DNA from: Phycisphaerae bacterium | GTDB lineage: Bacteria > Planctomycetota > Phycisphaerae > Phycisphaerales > UBA1924 | Direction: 5' to 3' | Length of the DNA: 57,712 nt | NCBI GenBank assembly: GCA_002706885.1 | Contig: PAKY01000079.1 | Location: 1 to 57,712 of the forward strand | Shown here: piece after piece, positions 9,379 through 16,912 of the stretch | How positions within the stretch are numbered: the stretch's first letter is position 1 | Layout of the letters: the number at the start of each line of letters is the position of its first letter | Notes under the pieces: model-generated | Told to the model about the DNA's origin: nothing | Seen by the model: the letters and a program-made list of their open reading frames with translations, nothing else | Database searches by the model: none | Position numbers and translations under genes: made by a program

Positions 9379-9644
9379 GCTTTCGCTGCTCTCGGTGCTT
9401 CCGTCGGCGCGTCGCGGCGCCGGGTGTCGCTCTCTGGTCCGTGCGGGGGCGTACGCTAACGCGGCGGACCGCGGCGTGCTTCGAACGGGTCGAAAGCGTC
9501 GCGAGACCCACGCGACACACGACGCCGTAGCCAATTCCTGCGCCACCGGGCGCGGGGTCACTATAGGATGCCGTGCTCGGCGCTACGTCGCCCGGGCCCG
9601 CTCGGATCCGATCACGACGCCAGAGTTCCGGACAGCCTCACAAC

Positions 9645-10346
9645 ATGCGACAGCCACGTCTTCTCATTCCCGCGGGCCCGACGCACGAGCCGATCGACGC
9701 GGTCCGTTTCCTCGGAAACCGCTCTTCGGGCCGCCTGGGCGTGGCGCTGGCGGATGAAGCCGCCCGTCGGGGGTGGTCGGTGACGCTTCTGCTCGGGCCG
9801 ACGCCTCTTCGTCCGAGTGAGAATGGGATCGAGCTTGTGAAGTATCGTTCATGCGCCGATCTCGAGGCGCGGCTCGGCGAGCAGCTTCATCAACATGAAA
9901 TCCTCGTCATGGCCGCGGCGGTTTCGGACTACCGCCCCGTCGCGGGGCAGGCTGACCCGTTCGGCAAACGCCGACGGGACGCGGATCGGATGACGATTGA
10001 GTTCGAGCGGACGCCGGACTTGCTGGCGGGGTGTTCGGCGCGGCGGAAGCCCGGTCAGATGCTGGTGGGGTTTGCGCTCGAGCCGCGTTCTCGGATGCTC
10101 GAGTCGGCGAGGGAGAAGCTCGAGCGAAAGGGAATCGACCTGATCGTGGCGAACCCGCTCGAGACCATGGAATCGGAAACGATCGACGCGACCCTCCTGG
10201 CGACGGGCGAGGACGAGCCGATCGCAACGACGGGCTGCGGGATTGACAAGCCTGCGTTCGCGGCTTGGCTGCTGGATCGCATTGAGGAAGCGCGTGAAGC
10301 AAACGCGCGGAAGGGTGGAGCGAGGCGTGATGCAGCGACGGCCTGA
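9645..10346 (+). CDS. coaB: Phosphopantothenate-cysteine ligase (CoaB), stand-alone
   Basis: This 233-residue protein matches the C-terminal (CoaB, DFP) half of CoaBC. The N-terminus has PAGPTHEPIDAVRFLGNRSSG, the nucleotide-binding loop and the NRSSG motif of the family, and later MAAAVSDYRP and the GFALEP segment corresponding to GFAAET in CoaBC. The enzyme joins phosphopantothenate to cysteine using a nucleoside triphosphate in coenzyme A synthesis. The flavin decarboxylase half (CoaC) is absent here and must be encoded elsewhere. The start at 9645 begins directly before the conserved motif. The gene is divergent from the pilus operon and overlaps the next gene by 17 bp. Confidence 0.9.
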   Translation: MRQPRLLIPAGPTHEPIDAVRFLGNRSSGRLGVALADEAARRGWSVTLLLGPTPLRPSENGIELVKYRSCADLEARLGEQLHQHEILVMAAAVSDYRPVAGQADPFGKRRRDADRMTIEFERTPDLLAGCSARRKPGQMLVGFALEPRSRMLESAREKLERKGIDLIVANPLETMESETIDATLLATGEDEPIATTGCGIDKPAFAAWLLDRIEEAREANARKGGARRDAATA

Positions 10347-11973
10347 CCGACGCCCGGGCGGGCGACCGCCGTCGGGCCCGCGCGGACCGAGACCGCCCTA
10401 CGGAGCGCCGAAGCAGGAGCGTCGCGAGCCGGATGCGCCGCCGGGGTTCCGCGTGATCGAGGCGGATGACGACATCGTCGTGGTGGCGAAGCCCGCGGGG
10501 ATGATTTGCCACTCGCCCGACGGGCCGGGGCAGCGATCGAGGCCGACGGCGATGGATCATGCGATCCGCGCGGTCGGTGGGCGGCGCGGGGCGACGTTGT
10601 ACCCCGTGCAGCACCTCGACCGAGACGTGAGCGGCGTGCTGGCGTTTGCGCGTTCGCGCGACGCGGCGGTGATGATGAGCGAGTCGTTCCGGACGCGTCA
10701 GGCGGGGCGGGCGTACACGGCGCTGGTCTGCGGGCGGCCCGGGGTGTCGGACGACACGACGATCGACGTCGGGTATGTCGGGACGGTGCACACGATGCTG
10801 GTCGAGAATCGGCGGGGCGTGATGGACGCCATGCCGATCGGCTCCGAGCTCTCCGATGCGCAGTCCGGGTATGAGGACGCGAAGCATTACCGCGCGGTCA
10901 CGCACTACCGGGTGAACAAGCTGGGTGAGGCGTTCACGCTGCTTCGGATCAACGCGGAAACGGACTACCCGTTCCAGATCCGGGCGCACCTGGCGTCGAT
11001 CGGTTGCCCTGTCGCCGGTGACAAGGCGTACAGCGCGCCGCACGACCCGATTTCGCGGGTGGCGCTGCACCTCGGGCAGATCAGTTTCCTGCACCCGCGG
11101 ACGAAGCGGGAGGTGCGGTACATCGACGCGGCGCCGCGTGAGATCGCCAAGGCGCTGGACTGGGTCCCCGGGAAGGACACGGGCGGCGCGGGTTGGGACG
11201 AGGTCGCGGACTGGTACGGGGCGTTGCTCAGCGAGGGCAAGAGCGATCTGCATGAGAACGTCGTGTGGCCCGGCGTGACGCGGCTGCTTGCGTTGCAGGA
11301 GGGCGAACGGGTCATCGATGTCGCGTGCGGGCCGGGCGATCTGGGGCGGATCGTGATGGACGCCGGGGCGACCTACGCGGGCGTTGACGCGAGCGCGAAG
11401 CTGATCGAGACGGCGGGCGAGCGGCTCGGCGGCGACGCGACGCTCGCGGTCGCGGACGCGACGACGATGTTCGACGACGGCTCGCTCGACGCGGAAGCGT
11501 TCGGGGCGGGGTCGTTCGACGCGGCGGCGTGCGTGCTCGCGCTCATGAACATCGGCGATCTGGCGGGGGCGGCTCGTTCGCTTGCTCGGGCGGTCAAGTC
11601 GGACGGGCGGGTCGTGGTGGTGCTGCTGCATCCGGCGACGCGGTCGCCGCGTTTGAGCTCGTGGGCGTGGGACGTATCGGGCGAGCGGCCGAGGCAGTAC
11701 CGGCGGCTCGACGCGTACCTCGGTGAGCAGGATCTCTCGATCGTCATGAACCCGGGCGCGGTCTCGAAGGGCGACGAGCCCGTGACAACATCGACGCACC
11801 ACCGCCCGATCTCGACGTACGTGAACGCGCTCTCGGACGCGGGGCTGCTCGTCGATCGGGTTGAGGAGTGGGTCAGTCACCGGAAGAGCGATTCGGGGCC
11901 GCGGGCGGAGGAAGAGAACCGCGCTCGCGACGAGTTCCCGATGTTCCTGGCGATCCGCGCCGTCAAGCGCTGA
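10330..11973 (+). CDS. RluA-type pseudouridine synthase fused to a class I methyltransferase
   Basis: This 547-residue protein has two enzymes in one chain. After a basic Arg/Pro/Gly-rich leader (residues 1-35), residues about 40-285 match the RluA pseudouridine synthase family. The active-site motif reads YPVQHLDRDVSGVLAF; the catalytic Asp (D97) is present, but the usual HRLD arginine is His95. Residues about 295-547 are a class I SAM methyltransferase with motif I VIDVACGPGDLG near residue 328, and motif IV region FDAAACVLALMN. The substrates are probably RNA. The ATG at 10330 lies within the end of coaB and follows a GGAG/GAGG stretch. I have not seen this fusion named, but could not search. 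Confidence 0.85.
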   Translation: MQRRPDRRPGGRPPSGPRGPRPPYGAPKQERREPDAPPGFRVIEADDDIVVVAKPAGMICHSPDGPGQRSRPTAMDHAIRAVGGRRGATLYPVQHLDRDVSGVLAFARSRDAAVMMSESFRTRQAGRAYTALVCGRPGVSDDTTIDVGYVGTVHTMLVENRRGVMDAMPIGSELSDAQSGYEDAKHYRAVTHYRVNKLGEAFTLLRINAETDYPFQIRAHLASIGCPVAGDKAYSAPHDPISRVALHLGQISFLHPRTKREVRYIDAAPREIAKALDWVPGKDTGGAGWDEVADWYGALLSEGKSDLHENVVWPGVTRLLALQEGERVIDVACGPGDLGRIVMDAGATYAGVDASAKLIETAGERLGGDATLAVADATTMFDDGSLDAEAFGAGSFDAAACVLALMNIGDLAGAARSLARAVKSDGRVVVVLLHPATRSPRLSSWAWDVSGERPRQYRRLDAYLGEQDLSIVMNPGAVSKGDEPVTTSTHHRPISTYVNALSDAGLLVDRVEEWVSHRKSDSGPRAEEENRARDEFPMFLAIRAVKR

Positions 11974-12001
11974 CGAAGTCCGACGAGGCGAAGGAGGCCC
12001 C

Positions 12002-12601
12002 ATGCCCGCCGTCAACTCCACCATGCTGCCGCTTGGGACCGAGTGTCCGCCGTTCGAGCTCGCCGACTACGGCGTCGACGGGCGAGGGGGCGGGGCGAAG
12101 GTGAGCCGCGCCGATCTTGAGGGCGCGCCGGCGTGCGTGGTCATGTTCATCTGCAACCACTGCCCGTTCGTGAAGCACATCAACGCCCAGCTCGCCGCTT
12201 TCGGTCGCGACCTGGCGTCGCGCGGCGTGAGGGTGGTCGCGATCTCCTCGAACGACATCGAGACCCACCCGGACGATGCGCCGGACAAGATGGCGGCGAA
12301 CGCTGTCGAGAACGGGTTCACATTCCCCTATCTCTATGACGGGACGCAGGCGGTCGCGAAGGCGTTCCGCGCGGCGTGCACGCCCGACTTCTACGTGTTC
12401 GACAGGGACCTGAAGCTCGCGTACCGCGGGCAGCTCGACGACACGCGTCCGAACGGAGGGGCGCCATCGACGGGGCGGGATCTGCGCGAGGCGGTCGAGG
12501 CGACGCTTGCGGGTGACGCGTCGTCGATCGAGCAGAAGCCGAGCATCGGGTGCAACATCAAGTGGAAGGCTGGGAACGCGCCGGAGTATTTCGGGGGGTG
12601 A
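12002..12601 (+). CDS. Thioredoxin-fold redox protein (AhpC/TSA-Redoxin family)
   Basis: This 199-residue protein is preceded by a strong Shine-Dalgarno (AAGGAGG) seven bases before ATG. The redox motif CNHCPFVKH near residue 50 marks the thioredoxin-like family often annotated as AhpC/TSA or alkyl hydroperoxide reductase-like; these share the CNHCPxV motif rather than the classical WCGPC. A conserved TPDFYVFD segment (cis-Pro region) follows near residue 125. No signal peptide is evident, so it is likely cytoplasmic. A peroxide or thiol role is expected from the family; the partner is unknown. It ends convergently with a GNAT gene 27 bp away. Confidence 0.88.
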   Translation: MPAVNSTMLPLGTECPPFELADYGVDGRGGGAKVSRADLEGAPACVVMFICNHCPFVKHINAQLAAFGRDLASRGVRVVAISSNDIETHPDDAPDKMAANAVENGFTFPYLYDGTQAVAKAFRAACTPDFYVFDRDLKLAYRGQLDDTRPNGGAPSTGRDLREAVEATLAGDASSIEQKPSIGCNIKWKAGNAPEYFGG

Positions 12602-12628
12602 GGATTCAGCCCGAACTCGCGAGGGCGG

Positions 12629-13252
12629 TCAGGCTTGGTCTGCCCCAGGCTTGCGCCAGGGGCTTGTTGATTGTTTCCAGTCTTCGATGGTGAGGGCGTA
12701 GCGTTCGTGGTCGCGCCAAACGCCCGCGATTTTGACGTAGCGTGGTGAGTAGCCCTCGAGACGGAAGCCCGCGTTGAGCGCGGCCTTCTTGCTCGGCTCG
12801 TTGTCGGGGACGATGTTGCAGCTCACGCGGTGGAGGCCCATCGTCGTGAAGCAGTGGCGCAGGCCGAGGCGGAGGGCGTCGGACATGAAGCCCTGTCGGG
12901 TTTGGTCGGCGCCGATCCAGTAGCCGAATCGGCCAGACTGGAGCGGACCGCGTTCGACGGCGCCGATGCTGAGTCTGCCGACGATCGCGCCGTCGGTTGC
13001 GCGGCAGATGAACAGGCGTTGCTGCTCGTCGACGCCGTGGAGCCGGCACTCGAGCTCAAACGCGTCGCGTCCCCACGCGTCGAAGCCGGGCCTTGGAAGC
13101 GGCTCCCAGCGTTCGAGGTGCTCGCGGCTGTCGCGGCGGAGCTTGATGAACTCGGCGCGGTCGGAGGCGGAGGGCGGACGGAGGTAGACGCGTTCGCCTC
13201 GCTCGACGATCGTGGCGTCGGCCAGATGATCGCGGGGCGACTCAATAGTCAT
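12629..13252 (-). CDS. GNAT-family N-acetyltransferase, RimJ/RimL type
   Basis: This 207-residue protein has a GNAT fold of the RimJ/RimL class. It starts with a strand typical of the class (RVYLRPPSASDRAEFIKLRRDS), then IVGRLSIGAV, and the acetyl-CoA-binding region GFMSDALRLGLRHCFTTMGLHRV, followed by NEPSKKAALNAGFRLEGYSPR, which is characteristic of RimJ. The family transfers acetyl groups to N-terminal or side-chain amines, often of ribosomal proteins; the actual substrate is not known. Its start overlaps the end of the upstream membrane-protein gene by 11 bp, which suggests an operon with that gene and yceI. Confidence 0.9.
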   Translation of the reverse strand: MTIESPRDHLADATIVERGERVYLRPPSASDRAEFIKLRRDSREHLERWEPLPRPGFDAWGRDAFELECRLHGVDEQQRLFICRATDGAIVGRLSIGAVERGPLQSGRFGYWIGADQTRQGFMSDALRLGLRHCFTTMGLHRVSCNIVPDNEPSKKAALNAGFRLEGYSPRYVKIAGVWRDHERYALTIEDWKQSTSPWRKPGADQA

Positions 13253-14183
13253 AGTCGTACTCGTCGGACGGGTTCATTGCCTCGACGAGTTCTGGTACGG
13301 CGCGAGCAACCTGGCCGCCGAGGATGATCATCGCGGGGATCGCCGCGATGACGACTCGTGTGAACGGGCCTCGTTTCTTGAGCGGCGGGAGCAGGCAGGC
13401 CGCTGTCGCGAGCGGCGCGGCGAGGATGAGGGCGAACATGAGCCACTGCTCTGTGTGGCCGAGCCAATTGGCGAAGACCGCGAGGGTGGCGACGAGGACT
13501 GCGGTCGCGGCGCCGAGGCCCGGTATCGGAGGGGCGCTGATCTTGACGAACGGCGCGATCGATGCAAAGGCTGCGATCGCGAACACGCCGAGCAGGAAGC
13601 CCGCGGGGGCGCCCAGGACGATCGGCGCGTTGGCGAATCCCTGCGTGGCGCCGAGGGCGCCGAATCCGATGAGGCAACTCATCGCGGCTGGGACGGACCA
13701 GTTGGGCCATCGCTTCGCGCCCGCTTCGAGCGTGACGGCGGCGACCGCGGCGTAAAGGCCAACGCCGACGATCACGAGCCATGTCGTTGCGGTCGGGAGC
13801 ACGCTGTCGGAGAGCGGCTCGATGAATGCCCAGGCGCCGAAGCCCGCGGCGAGAGATGCAAGCGGCGCGGCGAGGAACCATCGGCGCGCAATGGGAGCGG
13901 CGCCGAGGAGGAGCCCCACCACCGCCGCCGCGACGGCGACCGCGGGGAAACGCTGGGTGACGTTTCGTGGCCAGAGTTCGAGGCCAGACTGCCAGACCCA
14001 CGACCCAACCAACACGGCGAGCCCCGTGAGCGCGGGTATGACCCATGCGAACGTGACGCGGCGTAAGCCCTCCCGGCGTTTGCGCGGGGCGACCGCCGGG
14101 AGGGCGAAGAGGGCGAGGGCCGATGCGACGATGCCCGCGAGAAGCGGGACGCCGACGGCGATGGCGACGTGTTGGGCGTCCAT
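13242..14183 (-). CDS. Polytopic membrane protein of unknown function
   Basis: I do not recognise this 313-residue protein. It is almost entirely hydrophobic, with about ten likely membrane-spanning segments rich in Ala, Gly, Val and Leu, beginning at the N-terminus (AIAVGVPLLAGIVASALALF). The C-terminus is a short acidic/tyrosine tail (PSDEYDYDY). A GAGG Shine-Dalgarno lies about eight bases before the ATG. It sits 12 bp downstream of yceI and overlaps the GNAT gene, so it probably belongs to the same transcript. No catalytic or transport motif is evident. Confidence 0.75.
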   Translation of the reverse strand: MDAQHVAIAVGVPLLAGIVASALALFALPAVAPRKRREGLRRVTFAWVIPALTGLAVLVGSWVWQSGLELWPRNVTQRFPAVAVAAAVVGLLLGAAPIARRWFLAAPLASLAAGFGAWAFIEPLSDSVLPTATTWLVIVGVGLYAAVAAVTLEAGAKRWPNWSVPAAMSCLIGFGALGATQGFANAPIVLGAPAGFLLGVFAIAAFASIAPFVKISAPPIPGLGAATAVLVATLAVFANWLGHTEQWLMFALILAAPLATAACLLPPLKKRGPFTRVVIAAIPAMIILGGQVARAVPELVEAMNPSDEYDYDY

Positions 14184-14195
14184 GGTGACGCCTCG

Positions 14196-14873
14196 TTACT
14201 TCTCGGAGCCCTCGACGCCGAGGGTGATGCGGACGGTGTTGCCGAGCGGGCCACCGTCGCCGCGATCCGGCGGGAGGTAGGTGGTGATGCCGAAGTCGCT
14301 CCGCTTGATCTCGAACGTCGCTTCGAAGCCCTGGACCTTCTTGCCGCGCATCTCGCCCGAGCCGCCGTACTCGACGGTCGCGGTGACGGGGCGGGTCTCA
14401 CCCATGAGGGTCAGGTTTCCCGTGAGCTCATACATGTTCTCGCCGCCCTTGGCGGTGAACCCGGTGCTCTCGAAGGTCGCCTCGCCGTACTGGCGGGCGT
14501 TGAAGAAGTCGGAGGCCTTGAGATGGTCGTCGCGCTTCTCGTTGCCGGTGTCGACGCTGTTCATGTCGATCGTCGCGCGGAAGAAGCTGTTCGAGGGGTT
14601 CTCCTCGTCGATGAAGAACTCGCCGTCGCCCTTGTTGAATCGGCCCCAGAAGAAGCCGACGCCGGAGTGACGGATACGGAACAGGACGACGCTGTGGACG
14701 CCGTCGACCTCGTAGACGGTATCGGCGGAGGAGGTGGTCGCTGCGGCGAGAGAGCCGGCGGCGGCGGCGGTGTTGATCGCGAGCGGGCCCCAGGCGGCGC
14801 TGGCCCCGAGCAGACCGACGGCGAGCAGCGAGCCCGCGACGACAGAAATCCTGTTGCGGATCATGCGTTTCAT
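14196..14873 (-). CDS. Secreted YceI-family lipid-binding protein
   Basis: This 225-residue protein has a signal peptide (basic start, hydrophobic core to about residue 25, Ala-rich end) and then a YceI-like beta-barrel domain. Diagnostic stretches are YEVDGVHSVVLFRIRHSGVG, the WGRFNKGDGEF strand, DDHLKASDFFNARQYGEATF near residue 115 and the GNLTLMGETRPV strand. By family knowledge YceI proteins bind polyisoprenoids or fatty amides in the periplasm. It is followed closely by a membrane-protein gene and is divergent from the FG-GAP gene at 15060. Confidence 0.93.
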   Translation of the reverse strand: MKRMIRNRISVVAGSLLAVGLLGASAAWGPLAINTAAAAGSLAAATTSSADTVYEVDGVHSVVLFRIRHSGVGFFWGRFNKGDGEFFIDEENPSNSFFRATIDMNSVDTGNEKRDDHLKASDFFNARQYGEATFESTGFTAKGGENMYELTGNLTLMGETRPVTATVEYGGSGEMRGKKVQGFEATFEIKRSDFGITTYLPPDRGDGGPLGNTVRITLGVEGSEK

Positions 14874-15059
14874 CCCTTTCCACCGCCCCCCAATATGGCC
14901 CGCGCTTCGTCGCGCACGGCGAGAATCATCGGCGGCATGCTCCGGACAGTATTCGCGAACGGCGGCGCGGTCGAGGTTCTTCCACGGGTGGCAAGTTTTC
15001 CTGAGCCCGCACCGACGCGGGTCGAAGGTGGTATACCACCTCGCAAGGAGCGATTGAGG

Positions 15060-16232
15060 ATGATTGGCGTTTCCGGACTTCTTACGATTGCTTGCGCAGC
15101 TCAGCCCTCGTCCCTCGGGGTCGGGCCCTATGTCGATGTATCGACCTCGGTCATCCCGGTGGGCGCGACCGCGTCGAAGTCGTCCGCGGTCGCGATCACC
15201 GACGTGACGGGCGATGGCGTGGCGGACATCGTTGTCGCGTGCCGGTTTGCCCCGAACGTGCTGCTTGTTGGTGGCGACGGACCGTTTACCTATGCGCGGG
15301 GAGCGTTCGGAGCGTTTGCTCTGCGCGATTCGTCAGCGGTGGCGGTCGGTGACGTCGACGGCGACGGATTGCCGGACGTGGTCTTCGCGAGTGAGGCGGA
15401 TCGGGTCGACGAACTGTTTCTTGGCGACGGCGACGGCTCATTTGCGGACAAGAGCGATCGCATCGCGGGCGGCGCCTTTTCGCGAGCGGTGCTGATCGCG
15501 GATGTCGACGATGATGATGACTCGGACGTGCTCATCGGTGGTGGCGGACCGTTCCGGGCGCTGCTGAACGACGGCGGCGGCGTTCTAACGCGTGATGACG
15601 TCCTACTTCCGCAAATGGATGGCGTGGCTCAGGCGTTCGCGACGGGCGATGTTGATGGCGACGGGGACGTCGATCTCGTGATTGGCTGCGCAGACGACAA
15701 TCGACTCTTTGTGAACGCGGGTGGCGGTCGGTATGTCGATGAGTCCGCCGAGCGGCTGATCCTTCGCGATGACGGGAGCGAGGACACGCGCGACGTCGGG
15801 CTGTTCGATGTCGACGGCGACGGTGACCTCGACCTGTTCTTCGCGAACGCGGGTCGAGACTCTCAGGCGAACCCGCGAAACCGGCTGCTGATCAATGACG
15901 GGACGGGTTGGTTCACCGACGAGTCCGAAGCGCGCCTGCCGACGCTGGGCGTCTATACCCAGTCGTCGGCGTTCGGCGACCTCGATGGGGATGGCGACCT
16001 GGACCTTGTGCTCGGCAACGCCACGAGCGGGTTCGGCACGAGCACCATCCCTGTTCAGGTGTGGGTGAATGACGGCAAGGGCGTCTTTGAAGATGTCACG
16101 GTGCAGGTTGTCCCGCGCCTCCCGATGGTCAGTGCCGCGGATGTCGCGATCGCTGACCTGAACGGGGACGGGACGCTCGATATCTACGTCGCGAACCAGT
16201 CCGGCGCCGACCGCGTGCTCGTGAAACGCTGA
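15060..16232 (+). CDS. Secreted FG-GAP/VCBS repeat protein
   Basis: This 390-residue protein starts with ATG at 15060, nine bases after an AAGGAG site. The N-terminal 15 residues (MIGVSGLLTIACAAQ) form a short apparent signal peptide. The rest contains about seven FG-GAP/VCBS blades, each with an Asp-rich calcium-binding loop: DVTGDGVADIV, DVDGDGLPDVV, DVDDDDDSDVL, DVDGDGDVDLV, DVDGDGDLDLF, DLDGDGDLDLV and DLNGDGTLDIY. Seven blades would close an integrin-like propeller. The family is extracellular or surface-bound; binding partner unknown. There is no ASPIC/UnbV tail visible. Confidence 0.9.
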   Translation: MIGVSGLLTIACAAQPSSLGVGPYVDVSTSVIPVGATASKSSAVAITDVTGDGVADIVVACRFAPNVLLVGGDGPFTYARGAFGAFALRDSSAVAVGDVDGDGLPDVVFASEADRVDELFLGDGDGSFADKSDRIAGGAFSRAVLIADVDDDDDSDVLIGGGGPFRALLNDGGGVLTRDDVLLPQMDGVAQAFATGDVDGDGDVDLVIGCADDNRLFVNAGGGRYVDESAERLILRDDGSEDTRDVGLFDVDGDGDLDLFFANAGRDSQANPRNRLLINDGTGWFTDESEARLPTLGVYTQSSAFGDLDGDGDLDLVLGNATSGFGTSTIPVQVWVNDGKGVFEDVTVQVVPRLPMVSAADVAIADLNGDGTLDIYVANQSGADRVLVKR

Positions 16233-16268
16233 CTTCGGTTGGCGTTGCCCCCCGTCGAAGGGGGACAC

Positions 16269-16351
16269 CGCCGCTCCCCATTGCTTGTGCTGTCCCGGAC
16301 CGATGGAACGGTCGATAAGGCAAGACAGCAACAGGACAAAGGGGAGCGGCG
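16269..16351 (+). promoter_or_regulatory. Structured 5' leader that hides the H-NOX ribosome binding site
   Basis: The 11 bases 16269-16279 (CGCCGCTCCCC) are the exact reverse complement of 16341-16351 (GGGGAGCGGCG), which hold the Shine-Dalgarno and end just before the ATG at 16352. Inside lie two more perfect stems: TGCTGTC 16288-16294 with GACAGCA 16324-16330, and GACCG 16298-16302 with CGGTC 16309-16313. A separate C5/G5 hairpin is upstream (16249-16264). The nested stems are seen directly; a role in translational control is inferred. Confidence 0.6.
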
Positions 16352-16894
16352 ATGAAGGGTGTCGTCTTCACCGAGTTTCTCGGTATGGTCGAGCGGGCTC
16401 ACGGCCTGGACATGGTTGACGAGTTGATCGAGACGACGTCGCCCGCGAGCGGCGGTGTCTACGTCAGCACGGGCACCTATGACCACGCGGAACTCGCTGC
16501 GATGGTCGTGGAACTGAGCAAGCGGACAGGCACACCCGTTCCGGATCTGCTTCACGCGTTCGGGAAGACCCTGTTCGGGCGGTTCGTCGAGTCGTTCCCG
16601 AATTTCTTTGAGGGGAAGACGTCGTCGTTCGATTTCCTGCGGACGGTCGACACGTACATCCATGTCGAGGTGCGGAAGCTCTATCCTGACGCAGAACTCC
16701 CCCGGTTTACGTGTGACGAGCAGTCGGACGGGTCGATGGAGATGGTCTACCAGTCGTCGAGACACCTCGAGGACCTCGCTCACGGGCTGATCGAAGCGAG
16801 CATCGAGCACTTCGGCGATGAAGCGAAGGTGGTCAGGCGCCTCGGCGACGACGGGTCGGTCATCTTCGGGCTGCATCCACGCATCGTCGCCTGA
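16352..16894 (+). CDS. H-NOX (haem NO-binding) sensor protein
   Basis: This 180-residue protein has the length and motifs of bacterial stand-alone H-NOX proteins. The proximal haem ligand is His104 in VDTYIHVEVRKLYPDAELP, and the haem-propionate motif YxSxR is Tyr133-Gln-Ser135-Ser-Arg137. The N-terminal helices begin MKGVVFTEFLGMVE, as in the family. These cytoplasmic proteins bind NO (or O2 in some clades) and change the activity of a partner encoded next door. Here the neighbour, 18 bp downstream, is a hybrid histidine kinase, the classical partner. The Tyr of the distal pocket that marks O2-binding members is not evident, so NO is the likely ligand. Confidence 0.95.
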   Translation: MKGVVFTEFLGMVERAHGLDMVDELIETTSPASGGVYVSTGTYDHAELAAMVVELSKRTGTPVPDLLHAFGKTLFGRFVESFPNFFEGKTSSFDFLRTVDTYIHVEVRKLYPDAELPRFTCDEQSDGSMEMVYQSSRHLEDLAHGLIEASIEHFGDEAKVVRRLGDDGSVIFGLHPRIVA

Positions 16895-16912
16895 TCCTTC
16901 GGAGTGGCCCTG

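Noticed and set aside
9907-12024. A 705-codon minus-strand open frame
   Set aside because: It lies antisense to CoaB and the pseudouridine synthase fusion and is His/Arg/Pro-rich, a GC artefact.
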